Source: an uncultured Opitutia bacterium (GTDB taxonomy: Bacteria > Verrucomicrobiota > Verrucomicrobiia > Opitutales > Opitutaceae). Taken from it: a stretch of 64,000 nucleotides of DNA. The notes under the pieces were generated by a model. It was given only the letters and a program-made list of their open reading frames with translations. It made no database searches and was not told the DNA's origin. The stretch's first letter is position 1, and every line of letters begins with the position of its first letter. The position numbers and the translations under genes are program-made. Positions 1 through 8,086 of the stretch are shown piece by piece. The stretch is from contig CAIRCN010000016.1 in NCBI GenBank assembly GCA_903877135.1, positions 1-64,000 on the forward strand. Direction: 5' to 3'.

Positions 1-519
1 AACTCCGTTCGGTCTCGGGGGAACGGCTGAGCAAGGGCCGCCAAGTTGGCTGTCCGTTGTTTGGCCGGGGTGTGCATATCCTCGCAAGCGTCGTGACACG
101 TTCCACGCTCTGCCAGTGTCAGTCAACTGCATACCCCAAATTGTTTTATCCAGGTCGGTTTTAAACTGCGCGGATTCAGCTATGGCATCAACCGCCTGTT
201 TCTGAAACTTGGCGGAGACGGTCTTGGTCTCATTCAATTCTGCGAGCATCACCACTGCAGCGGCTTCCTGCTGGGCGGTGCGATTTTGTTTTTCCACGAT
301 GATCGTGTCCCGAGTGCTGACCTTGGTAGCGTAGACCACGACGATCACGAGAAGCACGGCGGACAACCCACCCAAAACGATGGTCCAGACAGGAATTTTC
401 GCTTGGGCTACAGCCGGAACCTCCGTCTCATCGAGATCGGATTCACGGGGCTCTTTCTTGCTCGGGCTAGAGGCCGGAACCTCGTTTTTAGCGGGTTTGG
501 AAACAGGAGCATCAGGCAT
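1..519 (-). CDS. Hypothetical single-pass membrane protein, C-terminus cut by window edge
   Basis: An open frame runs 173 codons from an ATG at 519 off the left edge without a stop. Residues 1-43 are hydrophilic and rich in Pro, Ser, Lys and Glu. One strong transmembrane segment follows (about residues 46-66), then an Ala/Glu/Gln/Lys-rich stretch that looks helical. No family is recognised. The last ~40 codons (positions 1-125) look less natural in this frame. A neighbouring frame there encodes a segment with a TCHDAC motif that looks more protein-like, so a frameshift near 95-130 is possible. The region is less GC-rich than the nuo genes beside it. Confidence 0.45.
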   Translation of the reverse strand, partial: MPDAPVSKPAKNEVPASSPSKKEPRESDLDETEVPAVAQAKIPVWTIVLGGLSAVLLVIVVVYATKVSTRDTIIVEKQNRTAQQEAAAVVMLAELNETKTVSAKFQKQAVDAIAESAQFKTDLDKTIWGMQLTDTGRAWNVSRRLRGYAHPGQTTDSQLGGPCSAVPPRPNGV

Positions 520-651
520 AGTGAGGCAAAAATACACCATACCCGATTTCGGCGATATAGGGTGAAACCCGACATAAGCCCGGACCGGGCGCGCGTTTCT
601 CACAAACCGCCGGTTTAAGCGGGAAATTGGGAACGACTGATCTCCGGCCAA

Positions 652-846
652 TCAATATGGAAAAACTTCCCTCGAGGCCGTCGTGCAGTTGAAGACCGAA
701 ATGAGAAAGCCGTGGGCGGTGAGGTTGCGGGCGAGGTTCTGACCCATCACCGCGAGGCCGCTGAGTCCGATATCAGAGCGCGATTTGGCCACAAGTGGAC
801 AAATCTTATACTTCCTCCACGACCCAATAATCACCTTGTTTTTCAA
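652..846 (-). pseudogene. Relic of 6-phosphogluconate dehydrogenase N-terminus
   Basis: The 64-codon frame contains, at about positions 676-777, a segment reading SDIGLSGLAVMGQNLARN followed by a HGF-x5-FN stretch. This is the Rossmann nucleotide-binding start of 6-phosphogluconate dehydrogenase (family motif GLAVMGxNL). The similarity begins 23 codons after the frame's start and ends in a stop after about 35 residues; the real enzyme is about 470-490 residues. No continuation was noticed in the flanking frames. It lies just downstream of the complex I cluster in the same orientation. I read it as a dead remnant of a gnd-like gene, not a functional small protein. Confidence 0.65.
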
Positions 847-886
847 GGGGCGTCATAAAACGCCGGCCGCAAAACCACCAGATCCA

Positions 887-1207
887 TCAAGGGTTTGGAC
901 TGACTTGTTTATTTTTATTGAGCGTGCCCTTCGACGGGAAAAACCCGGAGAGCTTCTCCACCACCGGAGTCGCCCACGCGGGCTCGTTGCGCTGGTAGAT
1001 CCAGTTGAACCCGACCACGCTAAGGGCAACTAGCACCACGACCGTGAGCACGACCTTGTTCATCTGGGCGAGCTTGCGCAGCACGTAAACGGCGACGATG
1101 ACCGCCAGCACAGCGATGCCCAGCTCGGCCCAGAAGGCGGGCGGAATCTGCTTCAGTTTGTCGAGTGCGGTGGGCGCTGCGGTGGCGGCAGCGAAGATGA
1201 GCTTCAC
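887..1207 (-). CDS. Small membrane protein at the end of the complex I cluster
   Basis: This 106-residue protein has a short hydrophobic N-terminus (about residues 1-12) and two close hydrophobic segments (about 27-46 and 52-69), followed by a polar C-terminus ending in a Lys/Asn-rich tail. It starts 70 bp after the nuoN stop on the same strand and is probably the last gene of the operon. No domain is recognised. It could be an accessory or assembly factor for the adjacent complex, but that rests on position alone. Confidence 0.6.
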   Translation of the reverse strand: MKLIFAAATAAPTALDKLKQIPPAFWAELGIAVLAVIVAVYVLRKLAQMNKVVLTVVVLVALSVVGFNWIYQRNEPAWATPVVEKLSGFFPSKGTLNKNKQVSPNP

Positions 1208-1277
1208 GGAAGCACCTTAACCAAATCGGCCCGCAAAACGAGCTGAAAGCGGGCCCGCCCCAGTTTTCACAATTTCT

Positions 1278-2726
1278 TCAAACCCGCGGTGCCGCGGTGG
1301 TGACCCAGGCGAGCGAGTTGGAAATCGCGTCGAGCACTGGACCGGGGGCCACGCCCAGCGCGACAATCGCAGCGATCAGCAGCAGGCAGAGCACCTGCGT
1401 CGATCGGTCGAGGACGATCGGAACCTGGCCGGCCGCGGCGTCGCCGAACACCGCCTCGCGGATGACGCGGAGGTAATAGTAAACCGCGACGGCAGCGTTG
1501 ATCATCGTGATGATGACGAGGGCGAGGTGGCCGGTGGACAGCGCGGCGGTGAGGATCGAGAGTTTACCCATGAACCCGACGAACGGCGGGAGGCCGGCGA
1601 GCCCGAAGACGCCGACGAGCAGGGTGGCGGCGAGCAGCGGAGAGCGGCGGTGCAGGCCAGCCAGTTCGCTAATGGCGACGTTGGTGCCGTCGCGCGAGAC
1701 GCGGCTGATGACGACGAAGCAGGCGAGCACCATCAGCATGTAGCCGGTGATGTAGTAGAGCGACGCCGCGAAACCCGCCGTGCCGAGGGCGACGAAGCCG
1801 ACGATCGCATAGCCGGCGTGCGCGATGCCGGAGAAGCCGAGGAGGCGTTTGAAGTCGGTCTGGACGAGCGCGATCAGGTTGCCGTAGACCATCGAGGCGA
1901 TGGCGAGGCCGGCGAGGAGGAGGGCGATGGTGTCGTTGGCCGGCGAGGCGAGGGAGACGAAACGCACGAGCACGGCTACGGCGCCGATCTTGGGCAGCGT
2001 GGCGATGTAACCCGCGGTCTCGTTCGACGCGCCCTGATAAACGTCGGGCGTCCAGAAATGGAAGGGGAAGACGGCGAGTTTGTAGTAGAAACCGCAGAAC
2101 GTCAGCGCCAAGCCCGCCAGTGCGAGCGGCGTCGAGATCACGGGCTGGAGCCGCTCAACCATGAGCGGCAACGAGGTGGTGCCGGTGAGGCCGAACAGGT
2201 AGCTCAGGCCGAAGAGCATGAGGCCGTTGGCGGCGACGCCGAACATGATGTATTTGATGGCCGATTCCATCTGACTGCGCTGGCCCTCGCGCTCGCGCCG
2301 CATCGGCACCAGCAGGTAAAGCGGGAACGACGACAGTTCGAGGGCGATCACCAGTGTGATCGCGTCGACGCAACTCACGAGCATGAGGAGGCCGGAGACG
2401 CTCAGGGCGAGAAACAGGAAATACTCGGCCTTGATTCGGTCGCGGATGTCCGGCAGTGCGCCGCTCAGCAGCAGCACCCCGACAAATCCGCTCGACAGGA
2501 TGAGTTTGAGCAGTTGCGAGAACGCATCGACGCGGTAGGCACCGCTGAAGAGGACCGTGTGCTGGCCGAGCGTCGCGAGGGAGGCCGCCACGGCGGCCAG
2601 CGCCACGACGAGCGCGGTGGTGCGGGCGAGCACCCAGCGGGATTCGCCCAACGTGATCACGAACAACACAAACGCGCCCAGCAGCAGCACCAGTTCAGGG
2701 AGAAACGCGATGAAGGAGGAGATCAT
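1278..2726 (-). CDS. nuoN: NADH-quinone oxidoreductase-type subunit N (cluster 1)
   Basis: At 482 residues it has the usual NuoN length and hydrophobicity, about 14 transmembrane helices. The proton-channel residues are visible: Glu in ALELSSFPLY (TM5), Lys in YYKLAVFPFHFW (TM7), Lys in LPKIGA (TM8) and Lys in GFMGKLSIL (TM12). It is one of four antiporter-type subunits of cluster 1 and would sit next to NuoK at the inner end of the membrane arm. It starts 6 bp after nuoM and is followed by a small membrane protein. It moves protons (or Na+) across the cytoplasmic membrane, driven by ferredoxin- or NADH-linked quinone reduction. Confidence 0.95.
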   Translation of the reverse strand: MISSFIAFLPELVLLLGAFVLFVITLGESRWVLARTTALVVALAAVAASLATLGQHTVLFSGAYRVDAFSQLLKLILSSGFVGVLLLSGALPDIRDRIKAEYFLFLALSVSGLLMLVSCVDAITLVIALELSSFPLYLLVPMRREREGQRSQMESAIKYIMFGVAANGLMLFGLSYLFGLTGTTSLPLMVERLQPVISTPLALAGLALTFCGFYYKLAVFPFHFWTPDVYQGASNETAGYIATLPKIGAVAVLVRFVSLASPANDTIALLLAGLAIASMVYGNLIALVQTDFKRLLGFSGIAHAGYAIVGFVALGTAGFAASLYYITGYMLMVLACFVVISRVSRDGTNVAISELAGLHRRSPLLAATLLVGVFGLAGLPPFVGFMGKLSILTAALSTGHLALVIITMINAAVAVYYYLRVIREAVFGDAAAGQVPIVLDRSTQVLCLLLIAAIVALGVAPGPVLDAISNSLAWVTTAAPRV

Positions 2727-2732
2727 GCGGGT

Positions 2733-4241
2733 TCAGGGTAGGGCGGCGGCCGCCGGCAGCGCGTGGCCGACCTGCCCGAGCAGGTGGACGACGGTGGCAT
2801 GCATGGCATGAACGAAGGGCTGCGGGTGCAGGCCGATCCAGAAGACGAACACGAGCAGCGGGAGGAGGGTGACGATTTCGCGGAATTCCAGATCGTGGAG
2901 CTCGTGGTGCGCGGGGTTGGCGGTGCCGCCCCAGGCGACGCGTTGCAGCACGCGGAACATGTAGGCTGCGGCGATCACCACGCCGGGCACGGCGCAGGCG
3001 ACGAGAAGCTTCGAGTGGGCGAAGCCGCCAGCGAGGACGAGGAACTCACCGATAAAGCTGTTGGTGCCGGGGAAGCCGAGCGACGAGAGGCAGAACACGC
3101 CGAAGAAGGCCATGAACACCGGCATGAACCTGCCGATGCCGGCGGCGGCGGCGAGTTCGCGCGAGTGCAGGCGTTCGTAGATGATGCCGACGCAGATGAA
3201 GAGCGCGCCGGTGGTGACGCCGTGGTTGATCATCACCATCGTGGCGCCCTCGAGGCCGTTGATGTTGAGGACGAAGATGCCGAGGGTGGCGAAGCCCATG
3301 TGGCTCACGCTGGAGTAGGCGACAAGTTTTTTGAGGTCGCTCTGGGCGAGGGCCGTGAGGCCGCCGTAGAGGATGGCGACGACGGAGAGCGCAAGAATGG
3401 CGGGCGCGAAGACGTGGGTAGCGTGGGGCGTGATCGGCAGGCAAAACCGCAGGAAACCGTAGGTGCCCATCTTCAGGAGCACGCTCGCGAGCACCACGCT
3501 GCCGGCGGTCGGCGCCTCGACGTGCGCGGCCGGCAGCCAGGTATGGAATGGGAACATCGGCACCTTGATCGCGAAGGATATGAAGAACGCCGCGAATACC
3601 CAGAGTTGGAACGTGGCGCCGTAGGGCTGGCCCATCATGCCGGGGATGCTAAAGCTGCCGGTCTGCAGGCGGAGCGCGATCAGCGCGACCAGGAGGAAGA
3701 TCGAGCCGGCCATCGTGTAGATGAAGAATTTGATCGCGGCGTAAATTTTCCGCGGGCCGCCCCAGACGCCGATCAGCAGCGCCATCGGGATCAGCATCGC
3801 CTCCCAGAACATAAAGAAGAGGATCGCGTCGAGCGCGCTGAAGACGCCGATCATCGCCGTCTCCATCACGAGGAGGCAGATCAAAAACTCCTTCACGCGG
3901 GAGGTGATGTAGCGCCACGACGCCAGCACGCAGAGCGGCGTGATCAGCGTCGTGAGCAGCACGAGGAGCAGGCTGATGCCGTCGAGGCCGAGCGAGTAAT
4001 CGATCTTCAGCCAGGGAATCCATGCGGTGTGCTCGGTGAACTGGAAGTCGGCGGTGTCGGCGTTGAAGCGCCACCAGAGCGGCAGTGAGAGGAGCGCGAT
4101 GGCGGTGGTCCACACGAGCGTCCACCAGCGCAGGGCGCGCTCGCTGCGGATCAGCGCCGCGCCGGCGGCGGCGACCAGCGGGCTGAAGATGAGCACGCTG
4201 AGCAGCGGAAGTCCCGTGGTGAAACTGGAGAGCGTCGTCAT
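2733..4241 (-). CDS. nuoM: NADH-quinone oxidoreductase-type subunit M (cluster 1)
   Basis: This 502-residue antiporter-type subunit of the membrane arm carries all expected charged channel residues: Glu in FMFWEAMLIP (TM5), Lys in FAIKVPMFPFHTW (TM7), Lys in LLKMGTYGF (TM8), and Glu in NSFIGEFLVL (TM12), which is Glu rather than Lys as usual in NuoM. It overlaps the preceding antiporter gene by 4 bp (ATGA), implying translational coupling, and is followed by nuoN after 6 bp. Long open frames on the opposite strand here are composition shadows. Confidence 0.95.
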   Translation of the reverse strand: MTTLSSFTTGLPLLSVLIFSPLVAAAGAALIRSERALRWWTLVWTTAIALLSLPLWWRFNADTADFQFTEHTAWIPWLKIDYSLGLDGISLLLVLLTTLITPLCVLASWRYITSRVKEFLICLLVMETAMIGVFSALDAILFFMFWEAMLIPMALLIGVWGGPRKIYAAIKFFIYTMAGSIFLLVALIALRLQTGSFSIPGMMGQPYGATFQLWVFAAFFISFAIKVPMFPFHTWLPAAHVEAPTAGSVVLASVLLKMGTYGFLRFCLPITPHATHVFAPAILALSVVAILYGGLTALAQSDLKKLVAYSSVSHMGFATLGIFVLNINGLEGATMVMINHGVTTGALFICVGIIYERLHSRELAAAAGIGRFMPVFMAFFGVFCLSSLGFPGTNSFIGEFLVLAGGFAHSKLLVACAVPGVVIAAAYMFRVLQRVAWGGTANPAHHELHDLEFREIVTLLPLLVFVFWIGLHPQPFVHAMHATVVHLLGQVGHALPAAAALP

Positions 4242-6031
4242 CGGGCGAAAACGTTGAGGAAGAGGACGAGGAGCAGCACGAGCACCGCGCCGAGTCCGAA
4301 GGCGACCGTGAGGCTTTCCTGGAGGGCGCCGCGCTGGGCCGAGCGCAGCCGGCCGCCGAGGCTGCGGAAGGCGTTGGCGAAGCCGTCGACCGCGCCGTCG
4401 ATCACGCTGTTGTCAAAGACCGCAGAGAGCCGCGCGGTGACCATCAGCGGGACGAGTCCGCCGACGCGGTAGATTTCGCCGACGAAGGTGTCGATGAACT
4501 GAACGGGTTTCTTCGCAAGCCAGAGGAAGGCGCGGCCGCCGATGCGGTAGGGCCAGTCGAGGTCGAGGCTGATCTTCGCCTCGGGCTCAAGTTTCTTGAT
4601 CAGGAGGAAGAAACCGACGGCGGTGAAGAGGAGGATCTGGAGCGTCTCCGACACGTGGTAGGAGGTGTAGGGCTCGTAATCGACCGGGTAGGGCAGCATC
4701 CGGTAGAGATACGGCGTGTAGCAGCCAATAAAGATGCAGAGGAACGACGTGACGGCCATCGCCGCGATCATGTTCCACGGCGGCTCGGCGGCGCGCTCCC
4801 AAGTTTCCTTCGCGCAGTGGTTTTTGCCGAACCAGATAAAATAGGGGACCTTCAGGCCGGTGTGCAGGAAGGTGCCGGCAGAGGCGAGCATGAGGAGGAA
4901 GCCGACCCAGAGCTTGTGCTCCTCGAAGCCGGCCTGGACGATCATCGACTTGCTGACGAAGCCGCTGAAGAGCGGGAATGCCGAGATGGACAGGCCACCG
5001 ATGAGGGTGAAGGCGAAGGTCCAAGGCATCTTGGCGTAGAGGCCGCCGAGATCAGTGAACTTGCTCTTGCCGGTCATAAACAGCACGGAGCCGCAGCCCA
5101 TGAAGAGCAGGCCCTTGTAGAGGATGTGGGCAAAGGCGTGGGCGACCGCGCCGTTGATGGCAAGCTCGGTGCCGAGGCCGACGGCGGCCACCATGTAACC
5201 GACCTGGCTGATGATGTGGTAGGCGAGCAGGCGGCGGCTGTCGTTTTCCAGCACGGCGTAGACGACGCCGTAGAGCGCCATGATGACGCCGAGCACAGTG
5301 AGAATTTCCAGGCCGGCGAAGCCGCGGATCAGAGCGTAGACGGCGGTCTTGGTCGTGAACGCGCACATGAACACCGAGCCGTTGAAGGTGGCCTCGCCGT
5401 AGGCGTCGGGCAGCCAGGCGTGGAGCGGGGGCACGGCGGCGTTAAGGATGAAGCCCGTCATGATCAGCCATGCGGCGAGATCGGGGTGATGGACGTCGAA
5501 GAGGTTGAAGGCGAGGCTGCCGGTCGCGTGGTAATGCAGGATGATGCCCGCAAGCAGCGCCACGCCGCCCGCCACGTGGACCAGCAGGTAGCGGTAGCCG
5601 GTGGCGAGGGATTGCTCGCGGCCGCGGAACCAGATGAGGAAGACCGAGGAGAACGCCATCAACTCCCAGAAGAGAAAGAGGGTGAGCAGGTCGCCGGCGA
5701 AGATCGCGCCCAGCGAGCCGGCCACGTAGGTCCAGGCGACGCTGTGCTCGACGGCGCGTTTCACGTGCAGCCCATAGAGCGTGCCGAGGATGCACATCAG
5801 GCCCATGATGTAGGCGAAGACGGAGCTAAGCGCGTCGACGCGGCCGAAGGTCAGCGTGAACTGGAGGAAGTGCACGACGCCGAAGGTTCCTTTCGCCAGC
5901 GCAACGATGCGGGCGAAGGTCAGAATCGGAATCAGCAGGAGCCAGCCCTTGCGCAGCCGCTCCGGCAGCAGAGGCAGGAGGAGGGCGCCGAGGAGAAGGA
6001 TCAGCGAGGGATGCAGCCAGAGGTCACTCAT
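4238..6031 (-). CDS. MrpD-like antiporter subunit of complex I with C-terminal extension (NuoL role)
   Basis: The frame extends further upstream, but the start at 6031 (MSDLWLHP, 597 residues) fits the membrane topology and the short overlap with the gene before it. The body is a proton-conducting transporter domain. TM5 Glu is present (LFWELMAFS), TM8 Lys in TTKTAVYAL and TM12 Lys in GFVSKSMIV. The TM7 Lys position is Asn/Ala (LNAAVPPLHAWLP), a form typical of the MrpD-like branch. After about residue 430 there is an extra region: a membrane helix, an LDLDWPYR stretch, a long possibly amphipathic segment and a last transmembrane helix. This resembles the lateral helix of NuoL. It probably takes the distal NuoL place in cluster 1. 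Confidence 0.85.
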   Translation of the reverse strand: MSDLWLHPSLILLLGALLLPLLPERLRKGWLLLIPILTFARIVALAKGTFGVVHFLQFTLTFGRVDALSSVFAYIMGLMCILGTLYGLHVKRAVEHSVAWTYVAGSLGAIFAGDLLTLFLFWELMAFSSVFLIWFRGREQSLATGYRYLLVHVAGGVALLAGIILHYHATGSLAFNLFDVHHPDLAAWLIMTGFILNAAVPPLHAWLPDAYGEATFNGSVFMCAFTTKTAVYALIRGFAGLEILTVLGVIMALYGVVYAVLENDSRRLLAYHIISQVGYMVAAVGLGTELAINGAVAHAFAHILYKGLLFMGCGSVLFMTGKSKFTDLGGLYAKMPWTFAFTLIGGLSISAFPLFSGFVSKSMIVQAGFEEHKLWVGFLLMLASAGTFLHTGLKVPYFIWFGKNHCAKETWERAAEPPWNMIAAMAVTSFLCIFIGCYTPYLYRMLPYPVDYEPYTSYHVSETLQILLFTAVGFFLLIKKLEPEAKISLDLDWPYRIGGRAFLWLAKKPVQFIDTFVGEIYRVGGLVPLMVTARLSAVFDNSVIDGAVDGFANAFRSLGGRLRSAQRGALQESLTVAFGLGAVLVLLLVLFLNVFAR

Positions 6032-6284
6032 CGTAGTAATCCTCCCGTTGCATGATGCCGGCGTGGCCAAACCACTTCGAAACGTAAACGATCAACACGC
6101 ACGCGACGAAACCGAACCCGGCCCAGAAGCCGGGAATGTGCTCGGGTTTGGTGTGCGCGTGATGCTTGTCGACGATGGCGGGCACGGCGTCGACAAGCAG
6201 GAGCAGCACCAGCAGAGCGAGGCAGAGGATCACCACGGTCCTGAGGTGCCGGCGCAGAAATTCGATGAGGGCGAGGAGTTTCAT
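6024..6284 (-). CDS. Small two-helix membrane protein between two antiporter subunits of complex I
   Basis: This 86-residue protein has a basic N-terminus (EFLRRHLR), a very hydrophobic helix (about residues 16-32), a His-rich polar loop (DKHHAHTKPEH, about 39-49), a second helix (about 51-69) and an acidic tail ending REDYYDE. It overlaps the antiporter gene upstream by 4 bp (ATGA) and the one downstream by 8 bp, so it is translated within the complex I message. No family is recognised. Its locked position between two MrpD-like genes suggests a dedicated accessory subunit of the cluster 1 membrane arm. Confidence 0.75.
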   Translation of the reverse strand: MKLLALIEFLRRHLRTVVILCLALLVLLLLVDAVPAIVDKHHAHTKPEHIPGFWAGFGFVACVLIVYVSKWFGHAGIMQREDYYDE

Positions 6285-7756
6285 TGCACGACAGCTTGGG
6301 CAAAGCGCATGAAGAAGTCCGGATAGAAGCCGATCAGCACGGAGATCGCGGCGGTGACGCAGAGCGGAATCACCATCGCGAGCGGCGCCTCACCCTGGTG
6401 GTGATGCGCGTCGACCTCGGACGGTATTCCGAAGAAGCCCTGATAGATCACGGGGACGAAGTAGGCGGCGTTGAGGATGGTGCTACTAATAAGCACGAGG
6501 AGGATGCCGATCGAGCCAGCGTCGAGCGCGCCGACGAGCAGGTAGAGCTTGGAGATGAACCCGCCCACGGGCGGTGCGCCAATCATGCTCAGCGCGGCGA
6601 GCGCGAAGGCGCCAAAGGTCCACGGCATGGCGCGGCCGAGGCCGCTCATCTCAGAGATGTTTTTCTTGTGCGTGGCGACGTAGATCGCACCGGCGCAGAA
6701 GAACAGCGTGATCTTGGCGAAGGCGTGGATGGCGATGTGGATGAGGCCGCCCTCGATGGCGGTGGGCGTAAGCAGCGCCACGCCGAGGATGATGTAGGAC
6801 AGCTGGCTCACGGTGGAGTAGGCGAGCCGCGCCTTGAGGTTGTCCTTGCTCAGCGCGATGACGGAGCCGACGAGGATGGTGATCGAGACGAAATAGGCCG
6901 TGGGCAGGCCGAGGTGCAGCCGGTCCATCGTGTCGACGCCGAAGACGTAGAGCATCACGCGGACGGTGGAGAACACGCCGACCTTCACGACCGCGACGGC
7001 GTGGAGCAGGGCGCTGACCGGCGTGGGCGCGACCATGGCGCTCGGCAGCCAGTTGTGCAGCGGCATGACGCCGTTCTTGGCGAAGCCGAGGATGCAGCAG
7101 ATGTAGAGGAGGGTGATGACGCCGTTGTGGACACCGACGGGGAGGATGCCGGTGTGGACGTTGGTCGCGAAGTCGAGTGTGCCGGAGAGCACGTAGATAA
7201 GCACCATGGCCGGGAGGATGAGGCCCTTGGCGGTGGTCGTCAGGTAGGTGATGTATTTCCGCGCGCCCTCGTAGCTCTCGCCGTCCTGATGGTGGGCGAC
7301 GAGCGGGTAGGTGCAGACGCTGACGATCTCGTAGAAGAGGTAGAGCGTGAGGAGATTGTCGGCGAAGGCACAGCCGATGGCGCCGAAGAGTGCAAGGGCG
7401 AAGCAGGTGTTGAAGCGCGTCTGCTCATGCTCGTGCAGACCGCGCATGTAGCCGGCGGCGTAGAACACGGTGAGCACCCAAAGGAGCGAGGCCGCCACCG
7501 CGAAGATCATCGAGAGGGCGTCGGCCCGAAGCGTGAAGCTCAGGCCCGGCAGCAACTGGAAGAGGGTGTAGCGCAGCTTGTGACCAGCGAGGACGTCGGG
7601 AATCAGCGAGACGGTCAGGCCGAAGAGTGTGATGGCGGCGACCAGCGAGCAGGCTTCGCGAAGGTTCGGACGTTTGCCGGTAGCCATCACCAAACCCGCC
7701 CCGAGGAGCGGGGCGAGAATCGCGAACAGGAGGCGGATGTCTTGGGGCGCTGCCAT
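6281..7756 (-). CDS. MrpD-like Na+/H+ antiporter-type subunit of complex I (cluster 1)
   Basis: This 491-residue proton-conducting transporter is closest in motif style to MrpD and NuoL. The channel residues are present: Glu in LYLFYEIVSV (TM5), Lys in GFAKNGVMPLHNW (TM7), Lys in VVKVGVF (TM8) and Lys in GGFISKLYLL (TM12). A His-rich loop (DAHHHQGE) precedes the last helices. It starts 3 bp after nuoK. Together with the 597-residue MrpD-like protein, NuoM and NuoN it gives cluster 1 four antiporter-type subunits, where canonical complex I has three. Whether it carries H+ or Na+ cannot be told from sequence alone. Confidence 0.88.
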   Translation of the reverse strand: MAAPQDIRLLFAILAPLLGAGLVMATGKRPNLREACSLVAAITLFGLTVSLIPDVLAGHKLRYTLFQLLPGLSFTLRADALSMIFAVAASLLWVLTVFYAAGYMRGLHEHEQTRFNTCFALALFGAIGCAFADNLLTLYLFYEIVSVCTYPLVAHHQDGESYEGARKYITYLTTTAKGLILPAMVLIYVLSGTLDFATNVHTGILPVGVHNGVITLLYICCILGFAKNGVMPLHNWLPSAMVAPTPVSALLHAVAVVKVGVFSTVRVMLYVFGVDTMDRLHLGLPTAYFVSITILVGSVIALSKDNLKARLAYSTVSQLSYIILGVALLTPTAIEGGLIHIAIHAFAKITLFFCAGAIYVATHKKNISEMSGLGRAMPWTFGAFALAALSMIGAPPVGGFISKLYLLVGALDAGSIGILLVLISSTILNAAYFVPVIYQGFFGIPSEVDAHHHQGEAPLAMVIPLCVTAAISVLIGFYPDFFMRFAQAVVQ

Positions 7757-7759
7757 AGG

Positions 7760-8086
7760 CTAGCTGTTGAGTTCCGAGATGTCCGTCGAGTGAATCGAGC
7801 GGTAGTTGCGGTAGACGGCGATGATGATGCTGAGCGCGATCGCGACCTCGGCGGCGGCGAGCCCCATGATGAAGAGAACGAAGATCTGGCCGACCGCCGG
7901 ATCGGGGGAAAAAAAGCGGTTTACAGTCATGATGTTCAGCGACGCCGCGCCAAAGATAAGTTCACCGGCGATCAGCATACCGATGAGGGTGCGGCGCCGG
8001 ATCAGGCCGTAGATGCCGACGGCGAGCAGGAAAGCGGCGACGAGGAAATAGGCCTCGGGGCGGTCGGAGAGGTGGGTGAAGTTCAT
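7760..8086 (-). CDS. nuoK: NADH-quinone oxidoreductase-type subunit K (cluster 1)
   Basis: This 108-residue, three-helix subunit has the NuoK/MrpC signature: a buried Glu in GELIFGAASLN (TM2) and another in AAAEVAIAL (TM3), both needed for ion translocation in the family. It starts with a 4-bp overlap with nuoJ (ATGA) and ends 3 bp before the MrpD-like gene. It forms the first proton half-channels beside NuoJ, NuoH and NuoA. Confidence 0.95.
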   Translation of the reverse strand: MNFTHLSDRPEAYFLVAAFLLAVGIYGLIRRRTLIGMLIAGELIFGAASLNIMTVNRFFSPDPAVGQIFVLFIMGLAAAEVAIALSIIIAVYRNYRSIHSTDISELNS

